From positions 1-52,165 of the forward strand of contig JAIRWH010000092.1 in NCBI GenBank assembly GCA_031253545.1: a stretch of 52,165 nucleotides of DNA, written 5' to 3'. The stretch is from Oscillospiraceae bacterium (GTDB taxonomy: Bacteria; Bacillota; Clostridia; Oscillospirales; UBA929). The position numbers and the translations under genes are program-made. Below, piece by piece: positions 1-8,027 of the stretch. Under the pieces are notes generated by a model that was not told where the DNA came from, did not search any database, and saw only the letters and a list, made by a program, of their open reading frames with translations. The number at the start of each line of letters is the position of its first letter. Within the stretch, counting starts at the first letter, position 1.

Positions 1-2
1 AG

Positions 3-62
3 GTCCTGAACACGGATATAGACGAACTGGCAAAGCAAGCGAGAGACCAAGGCGGGCGATAG
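3..62 (+). CDS. 3' end of an unidentified gene (partial)
   Basis: An open frame enters from the left edge and ends at TAG 60-62. It gives about 19 residues (VLNTDIDELAKQARDQGGR) with a plausible amphipathic, charged C-terminus. Too little is present to name a family. It could be chance, because short open frames are common in GC-rich DNA. Nothing else supported is seen between 63 and 214. Confidence 0.3.
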   Translation, partial: VLNTDIDELAKQARDQGGR

Positions 63-214
63 CGGCCTGTTCGCAGGTTACGGGAAGGGGTCTCCGGCGC
101 GAATTACAGTAAATCGCCCGCAGCGGCGCTTACGCCAAGCTCTGCGCCTCGCAGCTTTTTGTGTTGCGCGTGACGGGGAATAGCCGCCGCGGGGTATGGA
201 AAAAGGGAGGCAAC

Positions 215-228
215 GCCGGGCAACCGGC
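215..228 (-). terminator. possible terminator hairpin of the Rrf2-ridA operon
   Basis: GCCGG / CCGGC form a 5-bp GC stem with a 4-nt loop just past the stop of the minus-strand metal protein gene. On that strand a T run (TTTTT) follows about 12 nt later, further than in a canonical intrinsic terminator, so support is weak. Confidence 0.3.
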
Positions 229-235
229 CTTCCGC

Positions 236-1573
236 TCATTCGGCGGCGAGCACGGTAATGCTGCCGCGAATCATGCCCATCCAGCAGGTATATATGTAAG
301 TGCCCGCCCTATCGGGCGTAAACTCGATGAGGTTTTCCCCGTATGAGAAAGTGTGCTCAACGCCGTATTCGCGGATAAACATTCTGTTGTTGCACCCGTT
401 GATACTGCCGCGCGGCGCGTCAATCGTCCATCGCACCGGGACACCCTCGCGCACGGTGATGGCGGGGTACGCGCGCGGGGAGAGCGTGCCGACGACGAGT
501 TGGGCGCCGTTTTCCAAGGTTATGCCGCCGTCCGCGTCCGGCGTTGCCGTATCCGCGCCGGGCGCGGAAAAACCGCCGAATCCAAGGTTTATGCCCTGCG
601 TGAGCATAGACAGGCCGAGCGTGAGCACCAAGACCGCGCCGACCGTGACGGCCCGGCTCATGAACTTTTTCCCGGCGGCCGCGCCGAGCGCGCCCAACCC
701 GAACATGAGCGGCAATGTGCCCGCGCCGAACAAAAACATGGAGAAAGCGCCCGCGGCGGCGCTGCTCGCGGAAAGCGCGTACAGCTGCATGGCTTGCAGC
801 GGGCCGCACGGCATGAAACCGTTCAGCAGACCCACTATCAACGGGCCGCCGCGCCTTGCCGCTCCTTTTCCGGCGAGCCGGGCAAAAAACCTCGGCATCC
901 TCGGCGTGAGCCTTCGCAGCGCGGGGAATAACCCGAGCATATTCACTCCCATGATTAGCATAAACAGACCCGCCGTTAGTTTCAGCGCGCCCTGCGCGAG
1001 GGCGGACAGGCTGAAAACCGCGCCGAGCGCGCCTGCGGCAAAACCCAGGGCGGTGTAACACAAAATCCTGCCCGCGTTATACAGCAGCGTCGGTTTGAGC
1101 GCCGCCGCGCGCGGTTTTCCCCGCGAGGCGGCACCTTGCGGCAGGCATTGGGAAAGGTTTATGCCGCCGCACATTGCCACACAATGCGCGGAAGTGAGAA
1201 GACCCACCGCGAAAACCATGCCGAACCCCATGCCGCTTTGCGCAAGGCGGCTTGGCGCGAGGAACCCGAGCAACCCGAAATATTCCGACAGCGCATACAA
1301 AGCCGCGACAGCCGCCGCGACAGCCGCGACGCGACCCGCGCCGCCGGGCCGGGCGGTATCGGAAAGCACCTTATAGCCGCTCTTTTTCACGGCGGCGATT
1401 ACCGCGTCGCGGGAAACGGCGTGAATATCGAAAGTAACGCGCGCCGTGCCCGTCACATAGCTCACGTCCGCTTTTATAACACCGCGCGTCTTTCGGAGGC
1501 GCTCTTCCACCGCGGCTTGGCAGCCCTCGCAGGTCATGCCGCCGATATTCAGCGTTACGGCGGTTTCTTTCAT
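236..1573 (-). CDS. HMA / SafE-type membrane / cupredoxin-like fusion protein (copper or heavy-metal handling)
   Basis: This 445-residue protein has three parts. Residues 1-70 are a heavy-metal-associated domain with the GMTCEGC (CxxC) metal loop. The middle is a membrane region of about six or seven helices carrying the paired motifs HCVAMCGG and MPCGPLQAMQ, typical of the SafE/DsbD_2-like family often labelled sulfite exporter TauE/SafE. The last 110 residues form a cupredoxin-like domain ending in a Cys-rich, Met-rich patch (YTCWMGM) that could bind copper. The likely role is receiving metal in the cytosol, moving it or electrons across the membrane, and passing it to an outside cupredoxin; this is inferred from the domains. 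The ATG at 1573 was chosen because GGGAGG precedes it and it overlaps the ridA stop (TAATG). It is the last gene of the Rrf2-ridA operon. Confidence 0.85.
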   Translation of the reverse strand: MKETAVTLNIGGMTCEGCQAAVEERLRKTRGVIKADVSYVTGTARVTFDIHAVSRDAVIAAVKKSGYKVLSDTARPGGAGRVAAVAAAVAALYALSEYFGLLGFLAPSRLAQSGMGFGMVFAVGLLTSAHCVAMCGGINLSQCLPQGAASRGKPRAAALKPTLLYNAGRILCYTALGFAAGALGAVFSLSALAQGALKLTAGLFMLIMGVNMLGLFPALRRLTPRMPRFFARLAGKGAARRGGPLIVGLLNGFMPCGPLQAMQLYALSASSAAAGAFSMFLFGAGTLPLMFGLGALGAAAGKKFMSRAVTVGAVLVLTLGLSMLTQGINLGFGGFSAPGADTATPDADGGITLENGAQLVVGTLSPRAYPAITVREGVPVRWTIDAPRGSINGCNNRMFIREYGVEHTFSYGENLIEFTPDRAGTYIYTCWMGMIRGSITVLAAE

Positions 1574-1959
1574 TACCCTTCCTCCCGGCAAACTTCCGCC
1601 ACGGCCTCTATCTCCACCCGCGCCCCCTTCGGCAGGGCAAGCACAGCCACGCAAGAGCGGGCGGGCTTTGCGGTGAAATACTCGGCGTAAACCTCGTTGA
1701 AAGCGGCAAAATCGCCCATATCGGTGAGGAAACAGGTCGTTTTCACCACATGGGCAAGGTCGCTGCCGGCCGCGCGCAGCACGGCGCGCAGGTTATCCAG
1801 CGCCTGCCTTGTCTGCTCTCCGATACCGCCGTCCGCAAGCGCCCCCGTGCCGGGCAAGAGCGGAATCTGCCCGGAGGTATATATCATGTCGCCCGCGCGC
1901 GCGGCGTGGGAATAGGGGCCGATGGCCTCCGGCGCCTCGGCGGCCGTTACCGTCCGCAT
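1573..1959 (-). CDS. ridA: RidA family enamine/imine deaminase
   Basis: The 128-residue product matches the compact RidA/YjgF/UK114 family in length and motifs: AIGPYSHA near the N-terminus, TSGQIPL, and the C-terminal RSCVAVLALPKGARVEIEA segment with the conserved arginine. Family members hydrolyse reactive 2-aminoacrylate and related enamines released by PLP enzymes, usually as trimers in the cytosol. The ATG at 1959 follows GGGGGAT by a short spacer. Its stop TAA shares one base with the next ATG, so translation is probably coupled to the metal-transport gene. Why a metabolite-damage enzyme sits in a metal/redox operon is not clear. A link through damaged Fe-S or PLP chemistry is only a guess. 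Confidence 0.93.
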   Translation of the reverse strand: MRTVTAAEAPEAIGPYSHAARAGDMIYTSGQIPLLPGTGALADGGIGEQTRQALDNLRAVLRAAGSDLAHVVKTTCFLTDMGDFAAFNEVYAEYFTAKPARSCVAVLALPKGARVEIEAVAEVCREEG

Positions 1960-1973
1960 ATTTATCCCCCGTT

Positions 1974-2411
1974 CTATATGGTGTAGTTGCCGGAGCCGTG
2001 TCCGCCGCGCCGGTCTAACATATCCTGCAGCGTCACCCCGTCGAGATAGTCGGCGATGACCTTGCCCAGCCCCGCCCACATAGGCAGCGTCGCGCATACG
2101 TCCGCCTTGGGGCATGGGTTTGGATTGCCCTCCAGGCAGTCCACGGGCGCGATACCGCCCTCCGTGACGCGCAGCACTTGGCCGACGGTGCAGACGGCGG
2201 GGTCTTTGGCCAGCATATAGCCGCCCTGCTTGCCGCGCTCGGCGCGGATGATGTCCGAGGTATGGAGGAGCGCCACGATTTGCTCCAAATACTGCTTGGA
2301 TATGCCCTGTTTCTCGGCGACGGTTTTCAGGGAAACAAAGCCCTCTCCCCTGCGCGAAGCCAATTCCAGCAGCATACGCAACGCATAGCGCCCCCTTGTG
2401 GAAACTTTCAC
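1974..2411 (-). CDS. Rrf2 family transcriptional regulator (probable Fe-S or redox sensor)
   Basis: The 145-residue protein opens with the signature (M)KVSTRGRYALRMLLELA and a winged helix-turn-helix with the recognition segment ISKQYLEQIVALL. Three cysteines lie in the usual sensor region (CLEGNPNPCPKADVC), spaced C-x7-C-x5-C. This resembles IscR/NsrR-type cluster ligands, though the first gap is longer than in IscR. The start is taken as GTG 2411 because the family consensus begins there and AAAGGGGG lies 10 nt upstream; an ATG at 2441 would add ten unlikely residues. It is the first gene of an operon with ridA and the HMA/SafE protein and probably controls it, because an inverted repeat overlaps its own promoter. 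Confidence 0.92.
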   Translation of the reverse strand: MKVSTRGRYALRMLLELASRRGEGFVSLKTVAEKQGISKQYLEQIVALLHTSDIIRAERGKQGGYMLAKDPAVCTVGQVLRVTEGGIAPVDCLEGNPNPCPKADVCATLPMWAGLGKVIADYLDGVTLQDMLDRRGGHGSGNYTI

Positions 2412-2439
2412 CGCGCGGCCGCCCCCTTTCCATATTCCC

Positions 2440-2469
2440 ATAATAACATATATATACTATGTTAGTCAA
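2440..2469 (-). promoter_or_regulatory. sigma-A-type promoter of the Rrf2 operon
   Basis: On the minus strand TTGACT (2469-2464) and TATTAT (2445-2440) are separated by 18 bp, just upstream of the Rrf2 start. An inverted repeat fills the spacer. Confidence 0.7.
2444..2464. promoter_or_regulatory. candidate Rrf2 operator (inverted repeat)
   Basis: TAACATA (2444-2450) and TATGTTA (2458-2464) form a perfect 7-bp inverted repeat with a 7-bp AT spacer, lying across the -35/-10 interval. Binding there would block RNA polymerase, so autorepression is the simplest reading. The size and dyad symmetry fit sites of dimeric Rrf2 proteins. Binding itself is inferred. Confidence 0.6.
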
Positions 2470-2532
2470 GGGAGGGGCGTCTGTTTTACCGCCGCAGGCG
2501 ATTCGTAATGAAAGGATTCGCGCCGCGCGGCT

Positions 2533-2970
2533 CTACGTGTACAGCTTTATGCTGCCTATACGGTTTTCCCTGTCTATGCTGCGGGTTTTGAGCGCGGCAA
2601 GGAAGTCGCCGATGTCGTCGCTTCCGAAATTGGAAACTACGGCGTGGAGCGTGAAGTACATGTCATATACCCCGGAAATTGAATAGTTTTGCCCGCCCAC
2701 AATGCTCGCGGTAACGATTTTCGGTTTCAGAAAATCTGCTGTGGCGGTATATACCAGCATCGCGTATTTCGCATCGAAATCGTCTTTGTGATAAAGCTCA
2801 AAACAGACGTGTACCAAGTCGCCCGCGTCTTCGGGTACTTCGTGTTCATAAAGTACGCGGCAGTACGAACGTATTGTCCAATACTTCGCGTGCAGCCTGT
2901 GGATATGTTTTTTCAGCTTGTCCAATTCTTTTTTGCCGTCTATTGTCCTGAAACTGATGCTGCCGTCCAT
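2533..2970 (-). CDS. hypothetical protein, 145 residues
   Basis: I do not recognise a family. The product is soluble, with no signal peptide or membrane segment. It has a basic helical stretch (KKELDKLKKHIHRLHAKY) followed by alternating hydrophobic segments that look like an alpha/beta fold. The start at ATG 2970 is preceded by GGAGGC at good spacing and lies downstream of a clear promoter (TTGACA, 17 bp, TATACT), so I believe the gene is expressed. An upstream in-frame extension to 3039 would run over the promoter and is rejected. It is monocistronic, between the Rrf2 operon and a divergent glycosyltransferase gene. Confidence 0.7.
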   Translation of the reverse strand: MDGSISFRTIDGKKELDKLKKHIHRLHAKYWTIRSYCRVLYEHEVPEDAGDLVHVCFELYHKDDFDAKYAMLVYTATADFLKPKIVTASIVGGQNYSISGVYDMYFTLHAVVSNFGSDDIGDFLAALKTRSIDRENRIGSIKLYT

Positions 2971-3029
2971 ATCCGCCTCCGAAACGCGCCGCAGGGGTCT
3001 CTCCCGCAGCCGTCCTGCCCATTTTCGAT

Positions 3030-3058
3030 AGTATAGCATATTTCGCGTCGTTTGTCAA
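3030..3058 (-). promoter_or_regulatory. promoter of the 145-residue hypothetical gene
   Basis: On the minus strand TTGACA (3058-3053) and TATACT (3035-3030) are separated by exactly 17 bp, an almost perfect sigma-A promoter. The stretch 3059-3337 holds nothing else I can support. Confidence 0.8.
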
Positions 3059-3337
3059 CCCGCGGTACCATAACCCGGATGCGGCACGGGGAAACGCGAG
3101 GGATTTACCCTGACTGCGGCGCGCGAGTGCGCTGTTATGTGGCAAATACCTTGCAGGCAAGAACGAAAGCGCTCCCCAAAGGCTGAATCTTGTCTTCCCC
3201 CTTCTCTTCTTTCCGGGGTTTTCAGCTTGTGCGGGCCGCAACGGGGTTGTATTGCGCCGTGGCTGCGAGGGTGAGTGACATGGCTTGCAACCCTGTGCGG
3301 GGTGTTTTCCCTTTTCGCCGCAAAGCGCCGCCCTCGC

Positions 3338-3365
3338 TTGCCTTTTACCTCGCGTCTGTTATAAT
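3338..3365 (+). promoter_or_regulatory. promoter of the GtrII-like gene
   Basis: TTGCCT (3338-3343) and a perfect TATAAT (3360-3365) are spaced 16 bp apart, about 50 nt upstream of the glycosyltransferase start. Confidence 0.65.
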
Positions 3366-3417
3366 GGGGTTGCCGCGTATTCGCGGAGATAACGACAAAA
3401 GGAGCCGGGTGCCGCGT

Positions 3418-5238
3418 ATGAATAAGTTGCTTGCCTTCGACCTTGAAAACGCCTTGCTCGCCCGCCTGCGCGCGTTCTCCGCCGCCGTAAAGACGGCCTT
3501 TTTCACGGCGCTTGGGGCGGGCTTGGCCACGCATATCGTGTTTTTCACCGGCACTCTTTTCAACGAGGATTCGATAAAACGCTTCCGCCACACCTCCGAG
3601 GAGGGCATATCCGGCGGCCGCTGGCTGGGCAATGCGCTGGGCGAGCTGCGCATGAATTACAGCCCGCCTTTCCTCATAGGGCTGCTGACCATATTGTTTG
3701 TGGCCGTAGCGTCCGTGATTGTCTGCCACACGCTGGGCATACGCTCGCGCGGCGGCGCCGCCGTAGCCTCGCTGCTTATTGTCACATTTCCCGTGACCGC
3801 CTACACCGCCGGCTATATATACGCCGTGGACGGCTATATGCTCTCGTTTGCCCTCGCGGCGGGGGCGGTGGCTTGCGTGAAACGGCATAAGCTCGGCTTT
3901 CTGCCGGGAGCCGTGTGCCTCGCGCTTTCGCTCGCCATCTATCAGGCGTACCTTATGGTGGCGGCCTCGCTGGCTTTGTTTTGGCTCGTTACGGAATGTG
4001 TCAGACCCGGCGGTCTCCCGCTGAAAAAAGTCGGCCTCGCCGCGTTGCGTTGCCTTGCCATGGCCGCGTCCGGCTACGCGCTCTATTACCTCTCCGTGCG
4101 CGTCTCGTTGCTTGTCACGGGCAGTGCCCTCACAAGCTATCGCGGCATAGACACAATGGGCGCCGTGGATTTTTCCTCCCTGCCCCGCAACCTGCTGCGC
4201 ATATATTACCGTGTGTTCGGCGTGCTGCGCGGCGAGGCTTACCCGCTCTCGAAATGGGGCGCGCTGCTTGCCGTAGCCGCCTTCCTCTCCGCCGCGGCCA
4301 TGCTCGCCGCCTCGTTTGTTTCCCGTCGCGGCAAGCGCTCCCCCGCTTCCTTCGCCGCCGCGCTCGGTCTTCTGGCGCTGTCTCCCGTGGCGCTGTATAC
4401 CCTGCCCATATTAACGCCGCAGCCTTGGCTGAATATGCTGGTTATGTATAGCTTCATACTGCCGTTTGTGTTCGTGTGCGCCCTTGCCGACACCCTATCC
4501 GGCGAATACCCGCCGCTGCTCCGCTCCGCCGCCTTCGCCGTGCTACTGCTGCTCTCCGCCCGCCATTTCACCGTGAGCGAGATATATTACCTGAAAATCG
4601 AAACATACAACAGGCAGGCGCACGCTTTATATAACCGCGTCATGGCGCGCGTGGAGCCGCTCTTTGAGTATTCGCCCGGCCGCGCCGTATATGTCATCGG
4701 CAGCCTGCCCAATTACTATTACGCCGCTCAGGAGAGCCTCTTCGGTGAGTTTGCCGTGGACCAAGGGCTGTGGGGACCGTTTATCGGCGTGAGCTCGATT
4801 GACGATGCCACCAACAATTCGCGTTTCGCGCGCTACGCGAGCGACCATTTGGGTATACCCGTGACAACGGCGGAGCCGGAGGACATAGACGCGCTCAGGG
4901 CCGCCTCGCCCTCGCTGCCGATATGGCCGGAGGAAGGCTCCGTGTTCTTGCGTCACGGCGTTATAATAATAAACCTCGGCCATCCGGTCATAGACCGCGA
5001 GGCGCTCGGCGGCGCGTCCGCGCGCTTCACGGCGCGCCTGCCCGCGCGCGATACTGCCGGCTACACCTTGCGTTGGCTGCTGGAAAAAGACGGCGTAATT
5101 GTGGAAGCCCGACCGCCCGGCGGCGACTTCGAGCAGGTCTTCGACTTTGCCGCGCCCGGCACATACAGGGTGTTGTGCGACTACCGCCGCGACGGCGAGA
5201 TAGGCAAAACCGCCCGCACGGATTACTTCGAGGTGTAG
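3418..5238 (+). CDS. GtrII-like membrane glycosyltransferase
   Basis: The 606-residue polytopic protein has roughly ten hydrophobic helices between residues 25 and 400. An acidic loop after the first helix (FNEDSIKRFRHTSEEGISGGRWLG) resembles the catalytic loop of the GtrII/glucosyltransferase family (Glucos_trans_II). The last 200 residues are soluble and probably extracellular, ending in a beta-rich domain resembling an Ig or PKD fold. Such enzymes use polyprenyl-phosphate sugar donors at the outer membrane face to decorate cell-wall or surface glycans. ATG 3418 lies 13 nt after GGAG; GTG 3409, three codons earlier, is nearer the ribosome site and is possible. The gene stands alone with its own promoter. 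Confidence 0.75.
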   Translation: MNKLLAFDLENALLARLRAFSAAVKTAFFTALGAGLATHIVFFTGTLFNEDSIKRFRHTSEEGISGGRWLGNALGELRMNYSPPFLIGLLTILFVAVASVIVCHTLGIRSRGGAAVASLLIVTFPVTAYTAGYIYAVDGYMLSFALAAGAVACVKRHKLGFLPGAVCLALSLAIYQAYLMVAASLALFWLVTECVRPGGLPLKKVGLAALRCLAMAASGYALYYLSVRVSLLVTGSALTSYRGIDTMGAVDFSSLPRNLLRIYYRVFGVLRGEAYPLSKWGALLAVAAFLSAAAMLAASFVSRRGKRSPASFAAALGLLALSPVALYTLPILTPQPWLNMLVMYSFILPFVFVCALADTLSGEYPPLLRSAAFAVLLLLSARHFTVSEIYYLKIETYNRQAHALYNRVMARVEPLFEYSPGRAVYVIGSLPNYYYAAQESLFGEFAVDQGLWGPFIGVSSIDDATNNSRFARYASDHLGIPVTTAEPEDIDALRAASPSLPIWPEEGSVFLRHGVIIINLGHPVIDREALGGASARFTARLPARDTAGYTLRWLLEKDGVIVEARPPGGDFEQVFDFAAPGTYRVLCDYRRDGEIGKTARTDYFEV

Positions 5239-5260
5239 GCGCGAAACGCAAAACACGCAC

Positions 5261-5289
5261 TTGCGTTACGGGCGCGGCGGTGCTACAAT
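5261..5289 (+). promoter_or_regulatory. promoter of asnS
   Basis: TTGCGT (5261-5266) and TACAAT (5284-5289) are spaced 17 bp. The leader to the GTG start is about 58 nt, too short for a T-box, so no tRNA-sensing leader is present. Confidence 0.7.
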
Positions 5290-5354
5290 GACTACACAAG
5301 GTCGGAGCGGCTTTCTGCCGGGCAAAACGTGTCGTTGACAGCAGGGGGAATACG

Positions 5355-6716
5355 GTGGAGCGTGTATCCGTCAGACAGTTGCATGAAGACCCCGCCGCGT
5401 TTGCCGGGCGCGAGGTTTATATATGCGGTTGGCTTAGGAGCGTGCGCGAATCCAAGACAGTCGCCTTTTTGGAACTTGCCGACGGCTCCGCGTTGCACAC
5501 CGCGCAACTTGTGGCCGAGGCGGACTTGCCCTGTTTTGCCGCGTTGCCGGGAGCGGGAAGCGCGGTGCGTTGCCTCGGCGCGGTGGCGCTCACACCCGAC
5601 CGCCCCCGCCCGTATGAGATTAAGTTGCGGGAGCTGACCTTGGAGGGCGAGAGCCCGCCGGATTACCCGCTGCAGAAAAAGCGCCATTCCATGGAGTTCC
5701 TGCGCGAAATCGCGCATTTGCGCCCCCGGGCGAATACTTTTCAAGCGGTGTTCCGCATACGCAGCGAGGCCGCCTTCGCCGTGCATGAGTTTTTCCGCGA
5801 GCGGCGCTTTGTGTACCTCCACTCCCCCATTATCACCGCCGGCAACGCCGAGGGCGCGGGCGAGATGTTTCGTGTGACGGTGTTGCCGCCCGGGGAAAGC
5901 GACTATTCCAAAGACTTCTTCGGCACGCGCGCGGGCCTTGCCGTCACGGGGCAGCTTGAAGCGGAGGTATTCGCGCAGGCTTTTGGCAAGGTTTACACCT
6001 TCGGCCCCACGTTTCGCGCCGAAAACAGCAACACGCCGCGCCACGCGGCGGAGTTTTGGATGATTGAGCCGGAGGTGGCGTTCGCCGACCTTGCGGACAA
6101 TATGGCTTTGGCCGAGGACATGCTCAAATATACGGTAAACCGCGTCTTGCCGCGCTGCGAGGCGGAGCTTGACTTTCTGAGCCGCCATGTGTGCGAGGGG
6201 CTGTGGGAAAAACTGCGCGCCTTTGTGTCCGCGCCGTTTGCCAAGATGACTTATGCCGATGCCATGACGGAGCTTATGAAGGCGCGGGGCGTGTTTGCCC
6301 TGCCGCCGCGCCCGGGCGGCGATATCGCCACGGAGCACGAAAAGTACCTCACGGAAAACGTGGCGGGCGGACCTGTGTTTGTGTATGACTACCCAAAAGA
6401 TATAAAGGCCTTCTATATGCGGCAAAACGACGGCGGGCAGACCGTGGCCGCCATGGACTTGCTCGTGCCGGGCGTGGGTGAGCTTGCGGGCGGCAGCCAA
6501 CGCGAAGAGCGTTACGATATGCTACTGCGCCGCATGGAGGAGCTGGGGCTGCCGCGCGCGGACTTTGAGTGGTACTTGGATTTGCGCCGTTACGGCTCCG
6601 CCACCCATTCGGGCTTCGGCGTGGGGTTTGAGCGGTTGGTGATGTATCTGACCGGCATGCAGAATATACGCGATGTGTTGCCCTTTCCCCGCACGCCGGG
6701 CAACGCGGGTTTTTGA
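5355..6716 (+). CDS. asnS: asparaginyl-tRNA synthetase
   Basis: The 453-residue class II synthetase charges tRNA-Asn in the cytosol. It has an N-terminal OB-fold anticodon-binding domain (residues 1-110), then the AsnS hallmark YPLQKKRHSMEFLREIAHLRPR. The class II motifs follow: motif 1 around YLHSPIIT, motif 2 with GPTFRAENSNTPRHAAEFWMIEPE, and motif 3 in GVGFERLVMYLTG. The wording of motif 2 and the hinge separates it from AspS. GTG 5355 is preceded by AGGGGG with a 7-nt spacer. It is followed 18 nt later by an aspartate aminotransferase-type gene, so this small unit handles aspartate-family metabolism. Confidence 0.97.
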   Translation: MERVSVRQLHEDPAAFAGREVYICGWLRSVRESKTVAFLELADGSALHTAQLVAEADLPCFAALPGAGSAVRCLGAVALTPDRPRPYEIKLRELTLEGESPPDYPLQKKRHSMEFLREIAHLRPRANTFQAVFRIRSEAAFAVHEFFRERRFVYLHSPIITAGNAEGAGEMFRVTVLPPGESDYSKDFFGTRAGLAVTGQLEAEVFAQAFGKVYTFGPTFRAENSNTPRHAAEFWMIEPEVAFADLADNMALAEDMLKYTVNRVLPRCEAELDFLSRHVCEGLWEKLRAFVSAPFAKMTYADAMTELMKARGVFALPPRPGGDIATEHEKYLTENVAGGPVFVYDYPKDIKAFYMRQNDGGQTVAAMDLLVPGVGELAGGSQREERYDMLLRRMEELGLPRADFEWYLDLRRYGSATHSGFGVGFERLVMYLTGMQNIRDVLPFPRTPGNAGF

Positions 6717-6734
6717 CCGGGAGGTGGCGTGATA

Positions 6735-8027
6735 ATGACGCTTTACGAGGATATGACAAAAGCGCAAACGCGCGAAGAGCTTGCCGCGCTGCGTGAGACG
6801 CACGGGCGGCACAAAGCCAAGGGCCTCGCGCTCAACATGACGCGTGGGGTGCCCTCGCGGGAGCAGCTGGAGCTTTCGCGCGGGTTGCTCTCGTGTCTGG
6901 GGGAAGACGACCACACCGCCGAAAACGGCACGGATTGCCGCAATTACGGGCTGCTGGACGGCATACCCGAAATGAAGCGCATATTCGCGGACATATTGGA
7001 CGTTGCCCCCGACGAGGTGATTGTGGGGGGCAATTCCTCTCTCACGCTCATGTTCGACAACGTGTCGTCCAACATGTCGCACGGGGTGCGCGACGGCGAA
7101 CCGTGGAGCCTGCAAGGCAAGGTGAAGTTTATCTGCCCCGTGCCCGGCTACGACAGGCACTTCACCATCTGCGACTATTTCCGTATAGAGATGCTCCCTG
7201 TGGATATGACACCCGAAGGCCCGGATATGGACACCGTGGAGCGCCTTGTGTCATCCGACCCGCTGATAAAGGGCATGTGGTGTGTGCCCGTATTTTCCAA
7301 CCCCACGGGCAACGTGTATTCCGACGCGGTGGTGCGGCGCATTGCCGCCATGCGCCCGGCGGCGGACGATTTCCGCCTCTACTGGGACAACGCCTACGCC
7401 ATACACCGCCTGCGCGGTTCCGAGCGCAGGATACCCAATATCATACGCGAGTGCGCCGAGGCGGGCAACGAGCATATGCCGCTCGTGTTCGCGTCGTTTT
7501 CCAAGGTCACATTTTCCGGCGCGGCCGTGACGTGCATGGCTTCCTCGCGCAGCAACTGCGAATACATCAAGCGCCGCCTCACGGCGCAGACAATCGGCCC
7601 GGATAAGCTCCGCCAGCTCATGCACGCGCGGTTTTTCAGGGACGCGGACGGTGTGCGGGAGCACATGAAGAAACACGCCGCCGTGCTGCGGCCGAAGTTT
7701 GAACTTGTGGACAGTATGCTCGCCTCGCGCCTCGGCGGGTTGGGCATAGCCTCCTGGTCCTCGCCGGAGGGCGGATACTTTGTGAGCGTGGATGTGCTTC
7801 CCGGCTGCGCCCGCCGCGTCGTGGCGCTCTGCAAGGACGCGGGGGTGGCGCTCACGCCCGCCGGCGCCACATATCCGCGCGGCGAGGATAAACGCGACGC
7901 CAATATACGTTTGGCCCCCACGTTTCCCCCCCTCGACGAATTGCGCCTTGCCATGGAAGTCTTTTGCGATTCCGTGAGGCTTGCCGCCGCGGAGACCCTG
8001 CTCGGCGAAACGGAGGGCGCGCTATGA
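6735..8027 (+). CDS. aminotransferase, type Ic aspartate aminotransferase-like (Aminotran_MocR family)
   Basis: The 430-residue fold-type I PLP enzyme has the opening LNMTRGVPSREQLELS and the core segments GGNSSLTLMFD, CPVPGYDRHF, PVFSNPTGN, YWDNAYAIH and FASFSKVTFSGAAV; the lysine of the last would form the PLP aldimine. This combination marks the Aminotran_MocR family, whose studied actinobacterial member is an aspartate aminotransferase of subgroup Ic. No DNA-binding domain is present, so it is an enzyme rather than a MocR regulator. ATG 6735 lies 10 nt after GGAGG; GTG 6729 is possible. Its stop overlaps the MoxR start (ATGA). Substrate assignment to aspartate/2-oxoglutarate rests on family and on the asnS neighbour. 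Confidence 0.88.
   Translation: MTLYEDMTKAQTREELAALRETHGRHKAKGLALNMTRGVPSREQLELSRGLLSCLGEDDHTAENGTDCRNYGLLDGIPEMKRIFADILDVAPDEVIVGGNSSLTLMFDNVSSNMSHGVRDGEPWSLQGKVKFICPVPGYDRHFTICDYFRIEMLPVDMTPEGPDMDTVERLVSSDPLIKGMWCVPVFSNPTGNVYSDAVVRRIAAMRPAADDFRLYWDNAYAIHRLRGSERRIPNIIRECAEAGNEHMPLVFASFSKVTFSGAAVTCMASSRSNCEYIKRRLTAQTIGPDKLRQLMHARFFRDADGVREHMKKHAAVLRPKFELVDSMLASRLGGLGIASWSSPEGGYFVSVDVLPGCARRVVALCKDAGVALTPAGATYPRGEDKRDANIRLAPTFPPLDELRLAMEVFCDSVRLAAAETLLGETEGAL

Noticed and set aside
161-346. 61-codon plus-strand frame at the left end
   Set aside because: It overlaps the 3' end of the HMA/SafE gene on the other strand, has no ribosome site, and its product has no recognisable feature.
5290-5354. 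T-box leader upstream of asnS
   Set aside because: Only about 58 nt separate the predicted transcription start from the GTG. No T-box consensus or terminator/antiterminator pair is visible.
6729-6734. GTG 6729 as the aminotransferase start
   Set aside because: It lies only 4 nt from GGAGG; ATG 6735 has better spacing and fits the usual length. The difference is two residues and cannot be settled by reading.
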